From: Streptomyces violascens
GTDB lineage: Bacteria > Actinomycetota > Actinomycetes > Streptomycetales > Streptomycetaceae
Direction of reading: 5' to 3'
Assembly (NCBI RefSeq): GCF_014649955.1
Contig: NZ_BMUA01000009.1
Coordinates: 1-64,000, forward strand
Length of the DNA stretch: 64,000 nucleotides
Both the position numbers and the translations under genes were made by a program. Shown here piece by piece: positions 1-8,074 of this stretch (the first letter of the stretch is position 1; the number at the start of each line of letters is the position of its first letter). Under the pieces are notes generated by a model that worked only from the letters and a program-made list of their open reading frames with translations, ran no database searches and was not told the DNA's origin.

Positions 1-82
1 GCTTGTCCTCAGTTGCTCGCGTCCACTGTGTTTGTTCTGAAGCAACGAACTCCCGTATTCCGGTTGAGTTCAACTTCATAGT
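1..82 (+). other. 23S rRNA 3' tip and 23S-5S spacer
   Basis: The first roughly ten bases (GCTTGTCCTC) look like the extreme 3' end of Streptomyces 23S rRNA, matching the end that follows TACTAATAGG in that genus. The rest, up to the 5S start, is the short transcribed spacer. This places the window at the distal end of an rRNA operon read on the + strand. The exact 23S boundary cannot be fixed from this fragment. Confidence 0.6.
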
Positions 83-202
83 GTTTCGGTGGTCATAGCG
101 TTAGGGAAACGCCCGGTTACATTCCGAACCCGGAAGCTAAGCCTTTCAGCGCCGATGGTACTGCAGGGGGGACCCTGTGGGAGAGTAGGACGCCGCCGAA
201 CA
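83..202 (+). rRNA. rrf: 5S ribosomal RNA
   Basis: A 120-nt sequence beginning GTTTCGGTGGTCATAGCG and ending CGCCGCCGAACA is the typical actinobacterial 5S rRNA, with the conserved CCGAACCCGGAAGCTAAG loop region in the middle and closing complementary ends. It is the last gene of the rRNA operon and is followed directly by a strong terminator hairpin. Ends may be off by one or two bases. Confidence 0.95.
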
Positions 203-213
203 AATTGTGGGGA

Positions 214-261
214 AAGCCCCGCACCAGGTCCGTATCAACGGATCACGGTGCGGGGCTTTTT
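214..261 (+). terminator. rrn operon terminator
   Basis: AAGCCCCGCACC (214-225) pairs with GGTGCGGGGCTT (247-258) and is followed by a run of T residues, a classical rho-independent terminator about 12 bases after the 5S gene. It ends transcription of the rRNA operon. Confidence 0.92.
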
Positions 262-715
262 CGCGTTCTGCGGATGAAGACGCAGGGTTGGGAGCCGGAC
301 CGCGGGTTTGCTCGAAGTCGGGTTCGGTCTCGACGCCGAGGTCATGCCGCAGGGCGACCCGCAGTGTAGGTACGCCCCGTCGGACAGCGGTTCGCTGAAC
401 CAAGTCCTTGCCCGGCTGTATGCCCTGTAGAGGTCCGGGCTCGCGGGCAACTGCTTTCACTACGGCGTAGCCGACTCCCAGGGCCCTGTTGAGCGTTGAG
501 GCCACCTCCAGGACGTCCTTGGGCAGTGCCATCTGTCCCGCCTGGGAGTATTCCTCCGCCCAGGCCTCCTTGGAGGCGTCCAGGGCCGCCGGCTCTGCGC
601 TCTCGTGCCGCGCGGCGGCGTGCACGGCGTCTCTGGCGGCGACTCGGTAGGCGCGGGCCGTGGTGTTCAGGCGAGCGCAGAGATCGCGTCTGTCCTGCAC
701 GGCAACGACATCAGG
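262..715 (-). pseudogene. decayed protein-coding remnant between 5S rRNA and tRNA-Arg
   Basis: On the minus strand one frame reads as a protein-like helical sequence, with segments such as RRDLCARLNTTARAYRVAAR, ALDASKEAWAEEYSQ, PKDVLEVASTLNRALG and YAVVKAVAREP. The open frame has no believable start: its upstream part lies in the tRNA terminator and tRNA gene. It also has no believable end, since it reads on through the rrn terminator into the 5S gene. A GTG at 700 has no Shine-Dalgarno sequence. The best reading is a truncated remnant of a gene of unknown function, possibly left by an element that used the 3' end of tRNA-Arg. I do not recognise the family. Confidence 0.35.
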
Positions 716-729
716 GCACGGAAACGACA

Positions 730-764
730 AAGAGCCGGACCCAGTAGGACTGGGTCCGGCTCTT
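730..764 (-). terminator. tRNA-Arg terminator
   Basis: A perfect 16-bp stem (730-745 with 749-764, three-base loop) lies 55 bases downstream of the tRNA in its direction of transcription and is followed on the minus strand by TTTGTCGTTT. It is read as the rho-independent terminator of the minus-strand tRNA-Arg transcript. Confidence 0.85.
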
Positions 765-818
765 GAAGTCTGGCACTTCAGTGAGGTCAGCGGATTGATC
801 ACGCTGTCCCGGCTGGAG

Positions 819-890
819 TGCCCCCGGCAGGATTCGAACCTGCGCACACGGCTCCGGAGGCCGTTGCTCTATCCCCTGAGCTACGGGGGC
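819..890 (-). tRNA. tRNA-Arg (anticodon CCG)
   Basis: The reverse complement folds into a cloverleaf. The acceptor arm is GCCCCCG/CGGGGGC with an A discriminator, and the D arm is GCTC/GAGC. The anticodon stem ACGGC/GCCGT encloses loop CTCCGGA, giving anticodon CCG. The T arm is GCAGG-TTCGAAT-CCTGC. CCA is not encoded. It decodes CGG arginine codons, which are common in this high-GC coding sequence. Confidence 0.97.
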
Positions 891-1047
891 GTCCGCCGCG
901 TTCGGCGGCGACGGGTAGAACCCTACCAGCTCTCCCGGGGTGGCTGTGAACAGGTATTTCGGTCCCTCCGGCGGGCTGTGTCCCCCGGGCGGGGTGGAAG
1001 TGGGGAAAACCCGGACGCGGCGGCGTCCTCGGACCTAACCTCAAGGT

Positions 1048-1482
1048 GTGTCAGGCGTGTCCGGCCGGGTTCTTGTTGTCGACGACAACAAGGTCATCCG
1101 GCAGCTGATCAGGGTCAACCTTGAGCTGGAGGGCTTCGAGGTCGTGACCGCGGCCGATGGTGCCGAGTGCCTGGAAGTCGTACACCGGGTCAGCCCCGAC
1201 GTGGTCACCCTCGACGTCGTGATGCCCCGGCTCGACGGGCTCCGTACGGCCGCGCGATTGCGCTCGGATCCCCGTACGAGCCGGCTGCCCGTCGCGATCA
1301 TCAGTGCCTGCACCCAGTACGAGGTGGAGACCGGGCTCGCCGCCGGGGTCGACGCCTTTCTCGCGAAGCCCTTCGAGCCTGCCGAACTGGTCCGTGTCGT
1401 ACGGCAGTTGCTGCACCGGGAGGCTCCGCCGTCTGCCGACGGCAGCAGGGAGCCCGGGCGGGCCGGCAGCACCCGGGGCTGA
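1048..1482 (+). CDS. single-domain response regulator (CheY-like receiver)
   Basis: The 144-residue protein is essentially one receiver domain. It shows the acidic pair after strand 1 (VLVVDDN), the phosphoacceptor Asp in VVTLDVVMPRLDG, a Ser/Thr switch region (AIISA) and the conserved Lys in FLAKPF. No DNA-binding output domain follows, only a short Gly/Arg/Ser-rich tail from about residue 128. No histidine kinase is adjacent, so this is an orphan receiver that presumably passes a signal by protein contact. The GTG start is chosen because the receiver begins immediately after it. No clear Shine-Dalgarno sequence precedes it, and a TAACCT-like -10 just upstream suggests a leaderless mRNA. It lies 89 bases before the ArgS-like gene. 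Confidence 0.85.
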   Translation: MSGVSGRVLVVDDNKVIRQLIRVNLELEGFEVVTAADGAECLEVVHRVSPDVVTLDVVMPRLDGLRTAARLRSDPRTSRLPVAIISACTQYEVETGLAAGVDAFLAKPFEPAELVRVVRQLLHREAPPSADGSREPGRAGSTRG

Positions 1483-1571
1483 CCCCCGCTCCGCCGGCCC
1501 CGCGCGCCCGCCCTGCCCGTATGGCGAAACCGGTTCGCGGAGGGACCCCCCTTCTCCCATACGCTGGTCCC

Positions 1572-2555
1572 GTGACCCCCGCAGAGCTCTCCCGTACCGT
1601 CATGCGCGTCGTGCGCAGCGCGGTCGACGAGGGTGCCCTGAGCGTGGCGGGCGAGGCGGTGCCCGATGCCGTCAAGGTCGAGCGGCCCCGGCCCGGAGGC
1701 GGCGGCGACTACGCCAGCGGGGTCGCCCTCAAGCTCGCCGCCGCGGCCGGACTGCCGCCCCGCCGGGTCGCCGAAGTACTGCGGCAGCGGATCGCCGACC
1801 AGCCCGGAATCGCCCTCGTCGAGGTCAGCGGGCCCGGATTCCTCAACATCACCCTTGACCGGGGCGGCAGGCACGAGGTCCTACAGGACATTCTGGAAGC
1901 CGCGATTCCGTACGGGTACGGGGATTCTCTGCGCGGCCAGAGTTTTGAATTCGCCGACGTTTCCGAGGAGCGCGGCCGGGTCGTCACCGAGGTCGTCGTG
2001 CGGTTGCTTCAGTCCCAGGGGGCCGTCGCACGGATTGGCCGGACGGGGGAGCCGCTTCCTCTTGTCGCCTCCCCCGAGTCCCGGCTTTCCGCGCTCGCCG
2101 GTGTCGATGCCGCTCGCTGGGCCTATCTCCGGGCCGCCCGCCACGATCGGCCCCGTACCGACGTAGAGGGACTGCTTGCTCAGCGGGAGAGCAATGCGCT
2201 TTTCCGGGTGCGGTACGCGTACTCACGGAGTCGCGCTCTCACCCGCAATGCGCTTGAGCTGGGGTTTGAGGGTGAGGTCGGTCCTGTTCCCGATGGCGAG
2301 GCGCTGCTCGGGCTCCTCTCCGATCACCCCGGGGTGATCGAAAGCGCCGCCCGGCACCGGGCGCCGGACCGGCTTGCGCGGCACCTCGAAGCCGTGGCTG
2401 ACGAACTGCTCCGCTTCCAGCACGGCGTACTGCCGCTCGGTGACGAGAAACCCTCGGCCGCCCACCGCAACCGGCTCGCCCTCGCCGAGGCCGCCGGGAC
2501 GGTGCTGGCCGGCGGCCTGTCCCTGCTCGGCATCGACGCCCCCGAGTTTCTGTGA
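1572..2555 (+). CDS. nrtL: ArgS-related anticodon-binding protein NrtL
   Basis: The 327-residue protein resembles the two ends of arginyl-tRNA synthetase. The N-terminal part has the additional-domain pattern (YASGVALKLAAAAGLPPRRVAEVL and VSGPGFLNITL). The C-terminal half is a DALR-type anticodon-binding helix bundle (residues about 190-327, with VRYAYSRSRAL and the DELLRFQHGVLPLGDE region). The HIGH and KMSKS signatures of the catalytic core are absent, so aminoacylation is not expected. The GTG at 1572 is preferred because homology begins there; an in-frame ATG exists at 1521. The nearest GGAGGG lies 28 bases upstream, so leaderless initiation is possible. It precedes lysA. Its role is unknown; tRNA-Arg binding is an inference. 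Confidence 0.8.
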   Translation: MTPAELSRTVMRVVRSAVDEGALSVAGEAVPDAVKVERPRPGGGGDYASGVALKLAAAAGLPPRRVAEVLRQRIADQPGIALVEVSGPGFLNITLDRGGRHEVLQDILEAAIPYGYGDSLRGQSFEFADVSEERGRVVTEVVVRLLQSQGAVARIGRTGEPLPLVASPESRLSALAGVDAARWAYLRAARHDRPRTDVEGLLAQRESNALFRVRYAYSRSRALTRNALELGFEGEVGPVPDGEALLGLLSDHPGVIESAARHRAPDRLARHLEAVADELLRFQHGVLPLGDEKPSAAHRNRLALAEAAGTVLAGGLSLLGIDAPEFL

Positions 2556-2624
2556 CATGCGCAGACATCGCCCGTCAGGCGCGCACGACCGCAGACGCGT
2601 AGTGAGAGAAGAGACCTGAAGAAC

Positions 2625-4016
2625 ATGAGCCGATCCGCGCACCCCGCCGGCCCCCGTCACGCCGATGTGCTGACCGAAGGGCACTACTCCGCGCCGCCCG
2701 CCGACCTCAACTCCCTCGACCCGAAGGTCTGGTCGAGCACCGTCACCCGTGACAAGGGCGGCGAGCTGACCGTCGGCGGGCTCGAAGTGTCGCGGCTCGC
2801 CGAGGAGTTCGGGACGCCCGCCTACTTCCTCGACGAGACCGACTTCCGTGCCCGGTGCCGGGCCTGGGCGGACGCCTTCGGGCGGGACGCCGATGTGTTC
2901 TACGCCGGCAAGGCGTTCCTTTCGCGGGCCGTGGTGCGCTGGCTGCACGAGGAGGGGCTCAACCTCGACGTGTGCTCCGGCACCGAGCTCGCCACCGCGC
3001 TGGATGCGGGGATGCCCGCCGAGCGCATCGCCTTCCACGGCAACAACAAGAGCGAGGCCGAGATCCGGCGGGCCGTCGAGGCCGGGGTCGGGCGGATCGT
3101 GCTCGACTCGTTCCAGGAGATCGTGCGCGTCGCGCACATCGCCCAGGAGCTCGGCACGGTGCAGAAGGCCTTCATCCGGGTGACCGTCGGCGTCGAGGCA
3201 CACACCCACGAGTTCATCGCCACCGCGCACGAGGACCAGAAGTTCGGCATCGCGCTGGCCGACGGCCAGGCCGCCGAGGCCGTGCGGCGCGCCCTCAAGC
3301 TCGACGGTCTCGAACTCATCGGGATTCACTCCCACATCGGCTCGCAGATCTTCGACATGGCCGGCTTCGAGGTGTCCGCACGCCGCGTCGTACAGCTCCT
3401 CGCCGAGGTACGCGACGAGCACGGCGTCGAGCTGCCCGAGATCGACCTCGGCGGCGGCCTCGGCATCGCGTACACCTCCGAGGACGACCCCCGCGAGCCG
3501 CACGAGATCGCCACGGCGCTCAGCGAGATCGTCACGCGCGAGTGCTCCGCCGCCGGCCTTCGTGCCCCCCGCATCTCCGTCGAGCCGGGCCGCGCGATCG
3601 TCGGGCCGACCGCTTTCACTCTCTACGAGGTCGGCACGATCAAGCCGCTCGAAGGGCTGCGGACGTACGTGAGCGTGGACGGCGGCATGTCCGACAACAT
3701 CCGGACCGCGCTGTACGACGCGGAGTACTCGGTGTCCCTCGTCTCGCGCACCTCGGACGCCGAACCGATGCTGGTCAGGGTGGTCGGAAAGCACTGCGAA
3801 AGCGGTGACATCGTGGTCCGGGACGCATTCCTGCCCGCGGATCTCGCGCCGGGTGATCTGATTGCCGTTCCGGCCACCGGGGCGTACTGCCGCTCCATGG
3901 CCAGCAATTACAACCACGCGCTGCGCCCGCCCGTCGTCGCCGTGCGCGACGGATCGGCGCGGGTGATCGTCCGGCGCGAGACGGAGGAAGATCTCCTGCG
4001 TCTCGATGTCGGGTAA
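2625..4016 (+). CDS. lysA: diaminopimelate decarboxylase
   Basis: LysA converts meso-2,6-diaminopimelate to L-lysine with CO2 release, the last step of lysine synthesis. The 463-residue protein has the fold-type III PLP enzyme pattern: the Schiff-base lysine in VFYAGKAF (Lys96), HSHIGSQI in the barrel, the glycine-rich phosphate loop DLGGGLGI, the arginine-containing EPGRAIV, and the partner-subunit CESGD motif, followed by AVPATGAYC. The ATG is preceded by a GAGAAGAGAC-type ribosome site. It is the first gene of a lysine/threonine block on one strand and is followed by a 98-base gap with a hairpin before hom. Confidence 0.97.
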   Translation: MSRSAHPAGPRHADVLTEGHYSAPPADLNSLDPKVWSSTVTRDKGGELTVGGLEVSRLAEEFGTPAYFLDETDFRARCRAWADAFGRDADVFYAGKAFLSRAVVRWLHEEGLNLDVCSGTELATALDAGMPAERIAFHGNNKSEAEIRRAVEAGVGRIVLDSFQEIVRVAHIAQELGTVQKAFIRVTVGVEAHTHEFIATAHEDQKFGIALADGQAAEAVRRALKLDGLELIGIHSHIGSQIFDMAGFEVSARRVVQLLAEVRDEHGVELPEIDLGGGLGIAYTSEDDPREPHEIATALSEIVTRECSAAGLRAPRISVEPGRAIVGPTAFTLYEVGTIKPLEGLRTYVSVDGGMSDNIRTALYDAEYSVSLVSRTSDAEPMLVRVVGKHCESGDIVVRDAFLPADLAPGDLIAVPATGAYCRSMASNYNHALRPPVVAVRDGSARVIVRRETEEDLLRLDVG

Positions 4017-4037
4017 ATGAAATAGTTGTCTCAGGAT

Positions 4038-4066
4038 CCGGACCGGGGGCAGAAACTCCGGTCCGG
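4038..4066 (+). other. lysA-hom intercistronic hairpin
   Basis: CCGGACCGG (4038-4046) pairs perfectly with CCGGTCCGG (4058-4066) around an 11-base loop. No T-run follows, so it may be a processing or attenuation structure rather than a terminator. It lies about 50 bases ahead of the hom start. Confidence 0.5.
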
Positions 4067-4114
4067 TGAGTGAGACTGGTTCGCATTCCAGGTTTGAAGA
4101 GGAAACGAGGTCGG

Positions 4115-5407
4115 ATGATGCGTACGCGTCCGCTGAAGGTGGCGCTGCTGGGCTGTGGAGTGGTCGGCTCAGAGGTGGCGCGCATCATGACGACGCACGC
4201 CGACGACCTCACGGCGCGCATCGGCGCTCCCGTGGAGCTCGCCGGTGTCGCCGTCCGCCGGCCCTCGAAGGTGCGCGAGGGCATCGACCCCGCCCTGGTC
4301 ACCACCGACGCCACCGCCCTGGTCAAACGCGGCGACATCGACGTCGTCGTCGAGGTCATCGGGGGCATCGAGCCCGCCCGCACCCTCATCACCACCGCCT
4401 TCGAGCACGGCGCCTCCGTCGTCTCCGCGAACAAGGCGCTGCTCGCCCAGGACGGCGCGGCGCTGCACGCGGCCGCCGTCGAGCACGGCCGGGACCTGTA
4501 CTACGAGGCCGCCGTCGCCGGCGCGATCCCGCTGATCCGCCCGCTGCGTGAGTCCCTCGCGGGCGACAAGGTCAACCGCGTGCTCGGCATCGTCAACGGC
4601 ACGACCAACTTCATCCTCGACAAGATGGACTCGACGGGCGCCGGCTACCAGGAGGCCCTCGACGAGGCCACCGCGCTCGGCTACGCCGAGGCCGACCCGA
4701 CCGCCGACGTCGAGGGCTTCGACGCCGCCGCCAAGGCCGCCATCCTCGCCGGGATCGCCTTCCACACCCGGGTCCGCCTCGACGACGTGTACCGCGAGGG
4801 CATGACCGAGGTCACCGCCGCCGACTTCGCCTCGGCGAAGGAGATGGGCTGCACCATCAAGCTGCTCGCGATCTGCGAGCGGGCCGCCGACGGGGGCTCG
4901 GTGACCGCCCGCGTCCACCCGGCGATGATCCCCCTCGACCACCCGCTGGCGTCCGTGCGCGGCGCGTACAACGCGGTGTTCGTCGAGGCCGAGGCCGCCG
5001 GGCAGCTCATGTTCTACGGGCCCGGCGCGGGCGGCGCTCCGACCGCCTCGGCGGTGCTCGGCGACCTGGTCGCGGTCTGCCGCAACAAGCTCGCCGGGGC
5101 GACCGGCCCCGGCGAGTCGGCGTACACGCAGCTGCCCGTGAGCCCCATGGGCGACGTCGTGACCCGCTACCACATCAGCCTCGACGTGGCCGACAAGCCG
5201 GGCGTGCTCGCCCAGGTGGCGACGGTCTTCGCCGAGCACGGGGTGTCCATCGACACCGTCCGCCAGCAGGGGAAGGACGGCGAGGCCTCTCTCGTCGTCG
5301 TCACCCACCGCGCGGCCGACGCGGCCCTCACCGGGACCGTGGACGCCCTGCGCAAGCTCGACACCGTGCGTGGTGTCGCCAGCATCATGCGTGTTGAAGG
5401 GGAGTAA
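4115..5407 (+). CDS. hom: homoserine dehydrogenase
   Basis: Hom reduces aspartate semialdehyde to homoserine with NAD(P)H at the branch to threonine and methionine. The 430-residue protein starts with a Rossmann dinucleotide loop (LLGCGVVGSE, about residues 11-20), then EVIGGIEPAR, NKALLA, the NGTTNFIL motif and the catalytic-region ADPTADVEG/DAAAKAAIL segment. It ends with an ACT domain (residues about 350-425, SLDVADKPGVLAQVATVF), the usual site of threonine feedback inhibition. Two adjacent ATG codons (4115, 4118) follow an AACGAGG ribosome site, and 4115 is used here; the open frame extends further upstream without a ribosome site. thrC follows after six bases. Confidence 0.96.
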   Translation: MMRTRPLKVALLGCGVVGSEVARIMTTHADDLTARIGAPVELAGVAVRRPSKVREGIDPALVTTDATALVKRGDIDVVVEVIGGIEPARTLITTAFEHGASVVSANKALLAQDGAALHAAAVEHGRDLYYEAAVAGAIPLIRPLRESLAGDKVNRVLGIVNGTTNFILDKMDSTGAGYQEALDEATALGYAEADPTADVEGFDAAAKAAILAGIAFHTRVRLDDVYREGMTEVTAADFASAKEMGCTIKLLAICERAADGGSVTARVHPAMIPLDHPLASVRGAYNAVFVEAEAAGQLMFYGPGAGGAPTASAVLGDLVAVCRNKLAGATGPGESAYTQLPVSPMGDVVTRYHISLDVADKPGVLAQVATVFAEHGVSIDTVRQQGKDGEASLVVVTHRAADAALTGTVDALRKLDTVRGVASIMRVEGE

Positions 5408-5413
5408 CCAGCA

Positions 5414-6472
5414 ATGACCCACCAGTGGCGCGGAATCATCGAGGAGTACCGGGACCGGCTCCCCGTCTCCGCTACGACGCCGGTCGTCACCCTCCGCGAG
5501 GGCGGCACGCCCCTCGTGCCCGCGCAGGTGCTCTCCGAGCGCACGGGCTGCGAGGTCCACCTCAAGGTCGAGGGCGCGAACCCGACCGGGTCCTTCAAGG
5601 ACCGCGGCATGACGATGGCGATCACCCGGGCGAAGGAGGAGGGTGCGAAGGCCGTCATCTGCGCCTCCACCGGCAACACCTCCGCCTCCGCCGCCGCCTA
5701 CGCGGTGCGCGCCGGCATGGTGTGCGCGGTGCTCGTGCCGCAGGGCAAGATCGCGCTCGGCAAGATGGGCCAGGCGCTCATCCACGGCGCCAAGATCCTC
5801 CAGGTCGACGGAAACTTCGACGACTGCCTCACGCTGGCCCGCTCGCTGTCCGACAACTACCCGGTGGCGCTGGTCAATTCGGTCAACCCGGTGCGCATCG
5901 AGGGCCAGAAGACGGCCGCGTTCGAGATCGTGGACGCGCTCGGCGACGCCCCCGACATCCACGTCCTGCCCGTGGGCAACGCCGGCAACATCACGGCGTA
6001 CTGGAAGGGCTACAAGGAGTACGCCGCCGACGGGATCTCGACGCACACCCCGCGCATGTGGGGCTTCCAGGCGTCGGGTTCGGCGCCGATCGTGCGCGGC
6101 GAGGTCGTCAAGGACCCCTCGACGATCGCCACCGCGATCCGCATCGGCAACCCGGCCTCGTGGCAGTTCGCGCTGGCCGCGCGCGACGAATCCGGCGGTT
6201 TCATCGACGAGGTGACGGACCGTGAGATCCTGCGCGCGTACCGGCTGCTCGCCTCGCAGGAGGGCGTCTTCGTCGAGCCCGCCTCGGCCGCTTCGGTGGC
6301 CGGGCTTCTCAAGGCCGCCGAGCGCGGACTCGTCGACCCGGGCCAGAAGATCGTGTGCACGGTGACCGGAAACGGCCTCAAGGACCCCGACTGGGCCGTC
6401 GCGGGCGCCCCGCAGCCCGTCACCGTCCCCGTGGATGCGGCGGCCGCGGCCGAACGCCTCGGTCTGGCGTAG
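5414..6472 (+). CDS. thrC: threonine synthase
   Basis: ThrC converts O-phosphohomoserine to threonine using PLP. The 352-residue protein is the short bacterial type, with the PLP-lysine motif NPTGSFKDRG (Lys62), the Ser/Thr-rich ASTGNTSASAAAYA substrate loop, the phosphate-binding PVGNAGNITAYW loop and the C-terminal CTVTGNGLKD. The ATG lies six bases after the hom stop and follows GGAGTAACC, so hom and thrC are co-transcribed. A perfect hairpin lies 20 bases after the stop and separates thrC from thrB. Confidence 0.97.
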   Translation: MTHQWRGIIEEYRDRLPVSATTPVVTLREGGTPLVPAQVLSERTGCEVHLKVEGANPTGSFKDRGMTMAITRAKEEGAKAVICASTGNTSASAAAYAVRAGMVCAVLVPQGKIALGKMGQALIHGAKILQVDGNFDDCLTLARSLSDNYPVALVNSVNPVRIEGQKTAAFEIVDALGDAPDIHVLPVGNAGNITAYWKGYKEYAADGISTHTPRMWGFQASGSAPIVRGEVVKDPSTIATAIRIGNPASWQFALAARDESGGFIDEVTDREILRAYRLLASQEGVFVEPASAASVAGLLKAAERGLVDPGQKIVCTVTGNGLKDPDWAVAGAPQPVTVPVDAAAAAERLGLA

Positions 6473-6492
6473 TTCCCTTACGCATCGCCGTG

Positions 6493-6526
6493 ACGTACGC
6501 GTCCTGCATCGCCGGGACGCGTACGT
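6493..6526 (+). terminator. hairpin downstream of thrC
   Basis: ACGTACGCGTCC (6493-6504) and GGACGCGTACGT (6515-6526) form a perfect 12-bp stem with a ten-base loop, followed by AAAG rather than T residues. It lies just after thrC and is a likely terminator or 3'-stabilising structure. The 227 bases from here to thrB contain no other gene; thrB may have its own promoter there. Confidence 0.65.
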
Positions 6527-6753
6527 AAAGCAGGACAAGGCCGCACGTAGGGGCACAGGGGGCTCGCGACACGCATCGTGCGCCTCCTGTGCGCCCTATG
6601 TCGCCACAGAACCTTCCTTCGATAGGCTGTACTCAACCCGCCCCGCCGCATATGCCGTGGTGCAGTTGCCCACGTGGCCCTCGGGTGTTCCGTACGTCTT
6701 CGAAAATCTCGCAGCAGACACCAGCAGCAGCCTCACAAGGAGTCATCAGAGCG

Positions 6754-7671
6754 ATGGCCGGTCCCGCATTCCGCGCCGCCGCCGTACGGGTGCGCGTCCC
6801 CGCCACCAGTGCCAACCTCGGCCCGGGCTTCGACTCCCTGGGCCTGTCACTGGGGCTGTACGACGACGTGGTCGTCCGCGTCGCCGACTCCGGCCTGCAC
6901 ATCGACATCGCGGGCGAGGGCGCGGACACGCTGCCCCGCGACGAGAGCCACCTGCTCGTGCGGTCCCTGCGCACCGCGTTCGACCTGCTCGGCGGGCAGC
7001 CGCGCGGCCTCGAGGTCGTCTGCGCCAATCGCATCCCGCACGGCCGCGGCCTCGGCTCCTCCTCCGCCGCCATCTGCGCGGGCATCGTCGCGGCGCGCGC
7101 CGTGACCATAGGCGGTGACGCCCGCCTCGACGACGCGGCCCTGCTTGAGCTCGCGACCGAGATCGAAGGCCACCCCGACAACGTGGCCGCCTGTCTGCTC
7201 GGCGGATTCACGCTGTCCTGGATGGACGGCGGAGCGGCCCGCGCGATCAGGATGGACCCCGCGGATTCCGTCGTTCCGGTGGTCTTCGTGCCGGGCAAGC
7301 CGGTCCTGACGGAGACGGCCCGCGGCCTGCTTCCGCGCACCGTTCCGCACGTCGACGCCGCGGCCAACGCCGGCCGGGCGGCCCTGCTCGTGGAGGCACT
7401 GACCAGGCGTCCCGAGCTGCTGCTTGCGGCCACCGAGGACCGGCTCCACCAGGAGTACCGCGCACCGGCGATGCCGGAGAGCGTGGCACTGGTCAACCGG
7501 CTGCGTGCGGACGGCGTCCCCGCAGTCATCTCCGGCGCCGGGCCCACGGTGCTCGCGCTGGTCGAGGACGGTGCGGCCGACAAGGTCGCACGCCTGGCGG
7601 GGGAGGGGTGGGCCGCCAACCGGCTCAGTCTCGACGCCGCGGGTGCGAGCGTCCTGCCGCTCGGATCGTAG
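6754..7671 (+). CDS. thrB: homoserine kinase
   Basis: ThrB phosphorylates homoserine to O-phosphohomoserine, the substrate of the ThrC encoded just upstream. The 305-residue GHMP kinase has the N-terminal VRVPATSANLGPGFDSLG substrate motif, the ATP-binding PHGRGLGSSSAAICAG loop (motif 2) and the C-terminal ISGAGPTVLAL glycine motif. The ATG at 6754 is chosen over an upstream in-frame start because AAGGAG sits 12 bases before it and the family pattern starts at residue 10. It is the last gene of the amino-acid block and lies 400 bases before rho. Confidence 0.96.
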   Translation: MAGPAFRAAAVRVRVPATSANLGPGFDSLGLSLGLYDDVVVRVADSGLHIDIAGEGADTLPRDESHLLVRSLRTAFDLLGGQPRGLEVVCANRIPHGRGLGSSSAAICAGIVAARAVTIGGDARLDDAALLELATEIEGHPDNVAACLLGGFTLSWMDGGAARAIRMDPADSVVPVVFVPGKPVLTETARGLLPRTVPHVDAAANAGRAALLVEALTRRPELLLAATEDRLHQEYRAPAMPESVALVNRLRADGVPAVISGAGPTVLALVEDGAADKVARLAGEGWAANRLSLDAAGASVLPLGS

Positions 7672-7712
7672 GTTCGGGCGCAGGGAGCACGGCTTGCCGG
7701 TGAACGAGAGGG

Positions 7713-7739
7713 GGAATGTTTGTTGGATCCGGTAGTGTT
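7713..7739 (+). promoter_or_regulatory. candidate SigR-type promoter upstream of rho
   Basis: GGAAT at 7713-7717 and GTT at 7737-7739 are separated by 19 bases, fitting the thiol-stress sigma factor SigR consensus (GGAAT, 18-19 bases, GTT). A TAGTGT (7733-7738), which could be a -10 for the main sigma factor, overlaps it but has no good -35. The site is the most promoter-like sequence in the thrB-rho gap. This is an inference from sequence only. Confidence 0.35.
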
Positions 7740-8074
7740 AACCTCAAGTCTGCATCGGTCGTCTTCGTGGCGCGGTGCTTCGTGTCCCCTTCAGGGACCG
7801 CCTTTCTTCCGAGAGCCTCCCCAACTGCCTGTGCAGCCTGCCTGAGCAGTTTCGAGCACGCTCCGGAACCGGCACGACACCCCACGCTTTTTCCCAGCAG
7901 GGGCCGAGTAGGGGGACCTCGGGCCGGAACCCACGCACGTTTATCTCTCCGCCGTACGCGGCGGGCCACCGCCCCGGCACGATCCGTGGTCGACAAGATC
8001 ACAGGCCGCAGCCGGACAGCACAACCGGTCGCCGAGCCAGACAGGCCGACGTCCGCTCCAGGGAAGGACCCTTC
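7740..8074 (+). other. long untranslated leader of rho
   Basis: About 335 bases between the putative promoter and the rho start contain no convincing gene. The frame is open in phase with rho, but with no suitable start or ribosome site before 8075. Many stretches are C-rich and G-poor (for example around 7805-7835 and 7980-8050), as expected of Rho-loading sequence. Long leaders with autogenous termination are known for rho genes in other bacteria, and the same is plausible here. Confidence 0.45.

Noticed and set aside
1..1000. Integrated element (AICE/prophage) at tRNA-Arg
   Set aside because: Only a short coding remnant is present. No integrase, excisionase or repeated tRNA 3' end was seen within the window.
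496..1124. Short frames around tRNA-Arg and the receiver gene
   Set aside because: They cross the tRNA, its terminator or the receiver gene, and none has a ribosome site or family motif.
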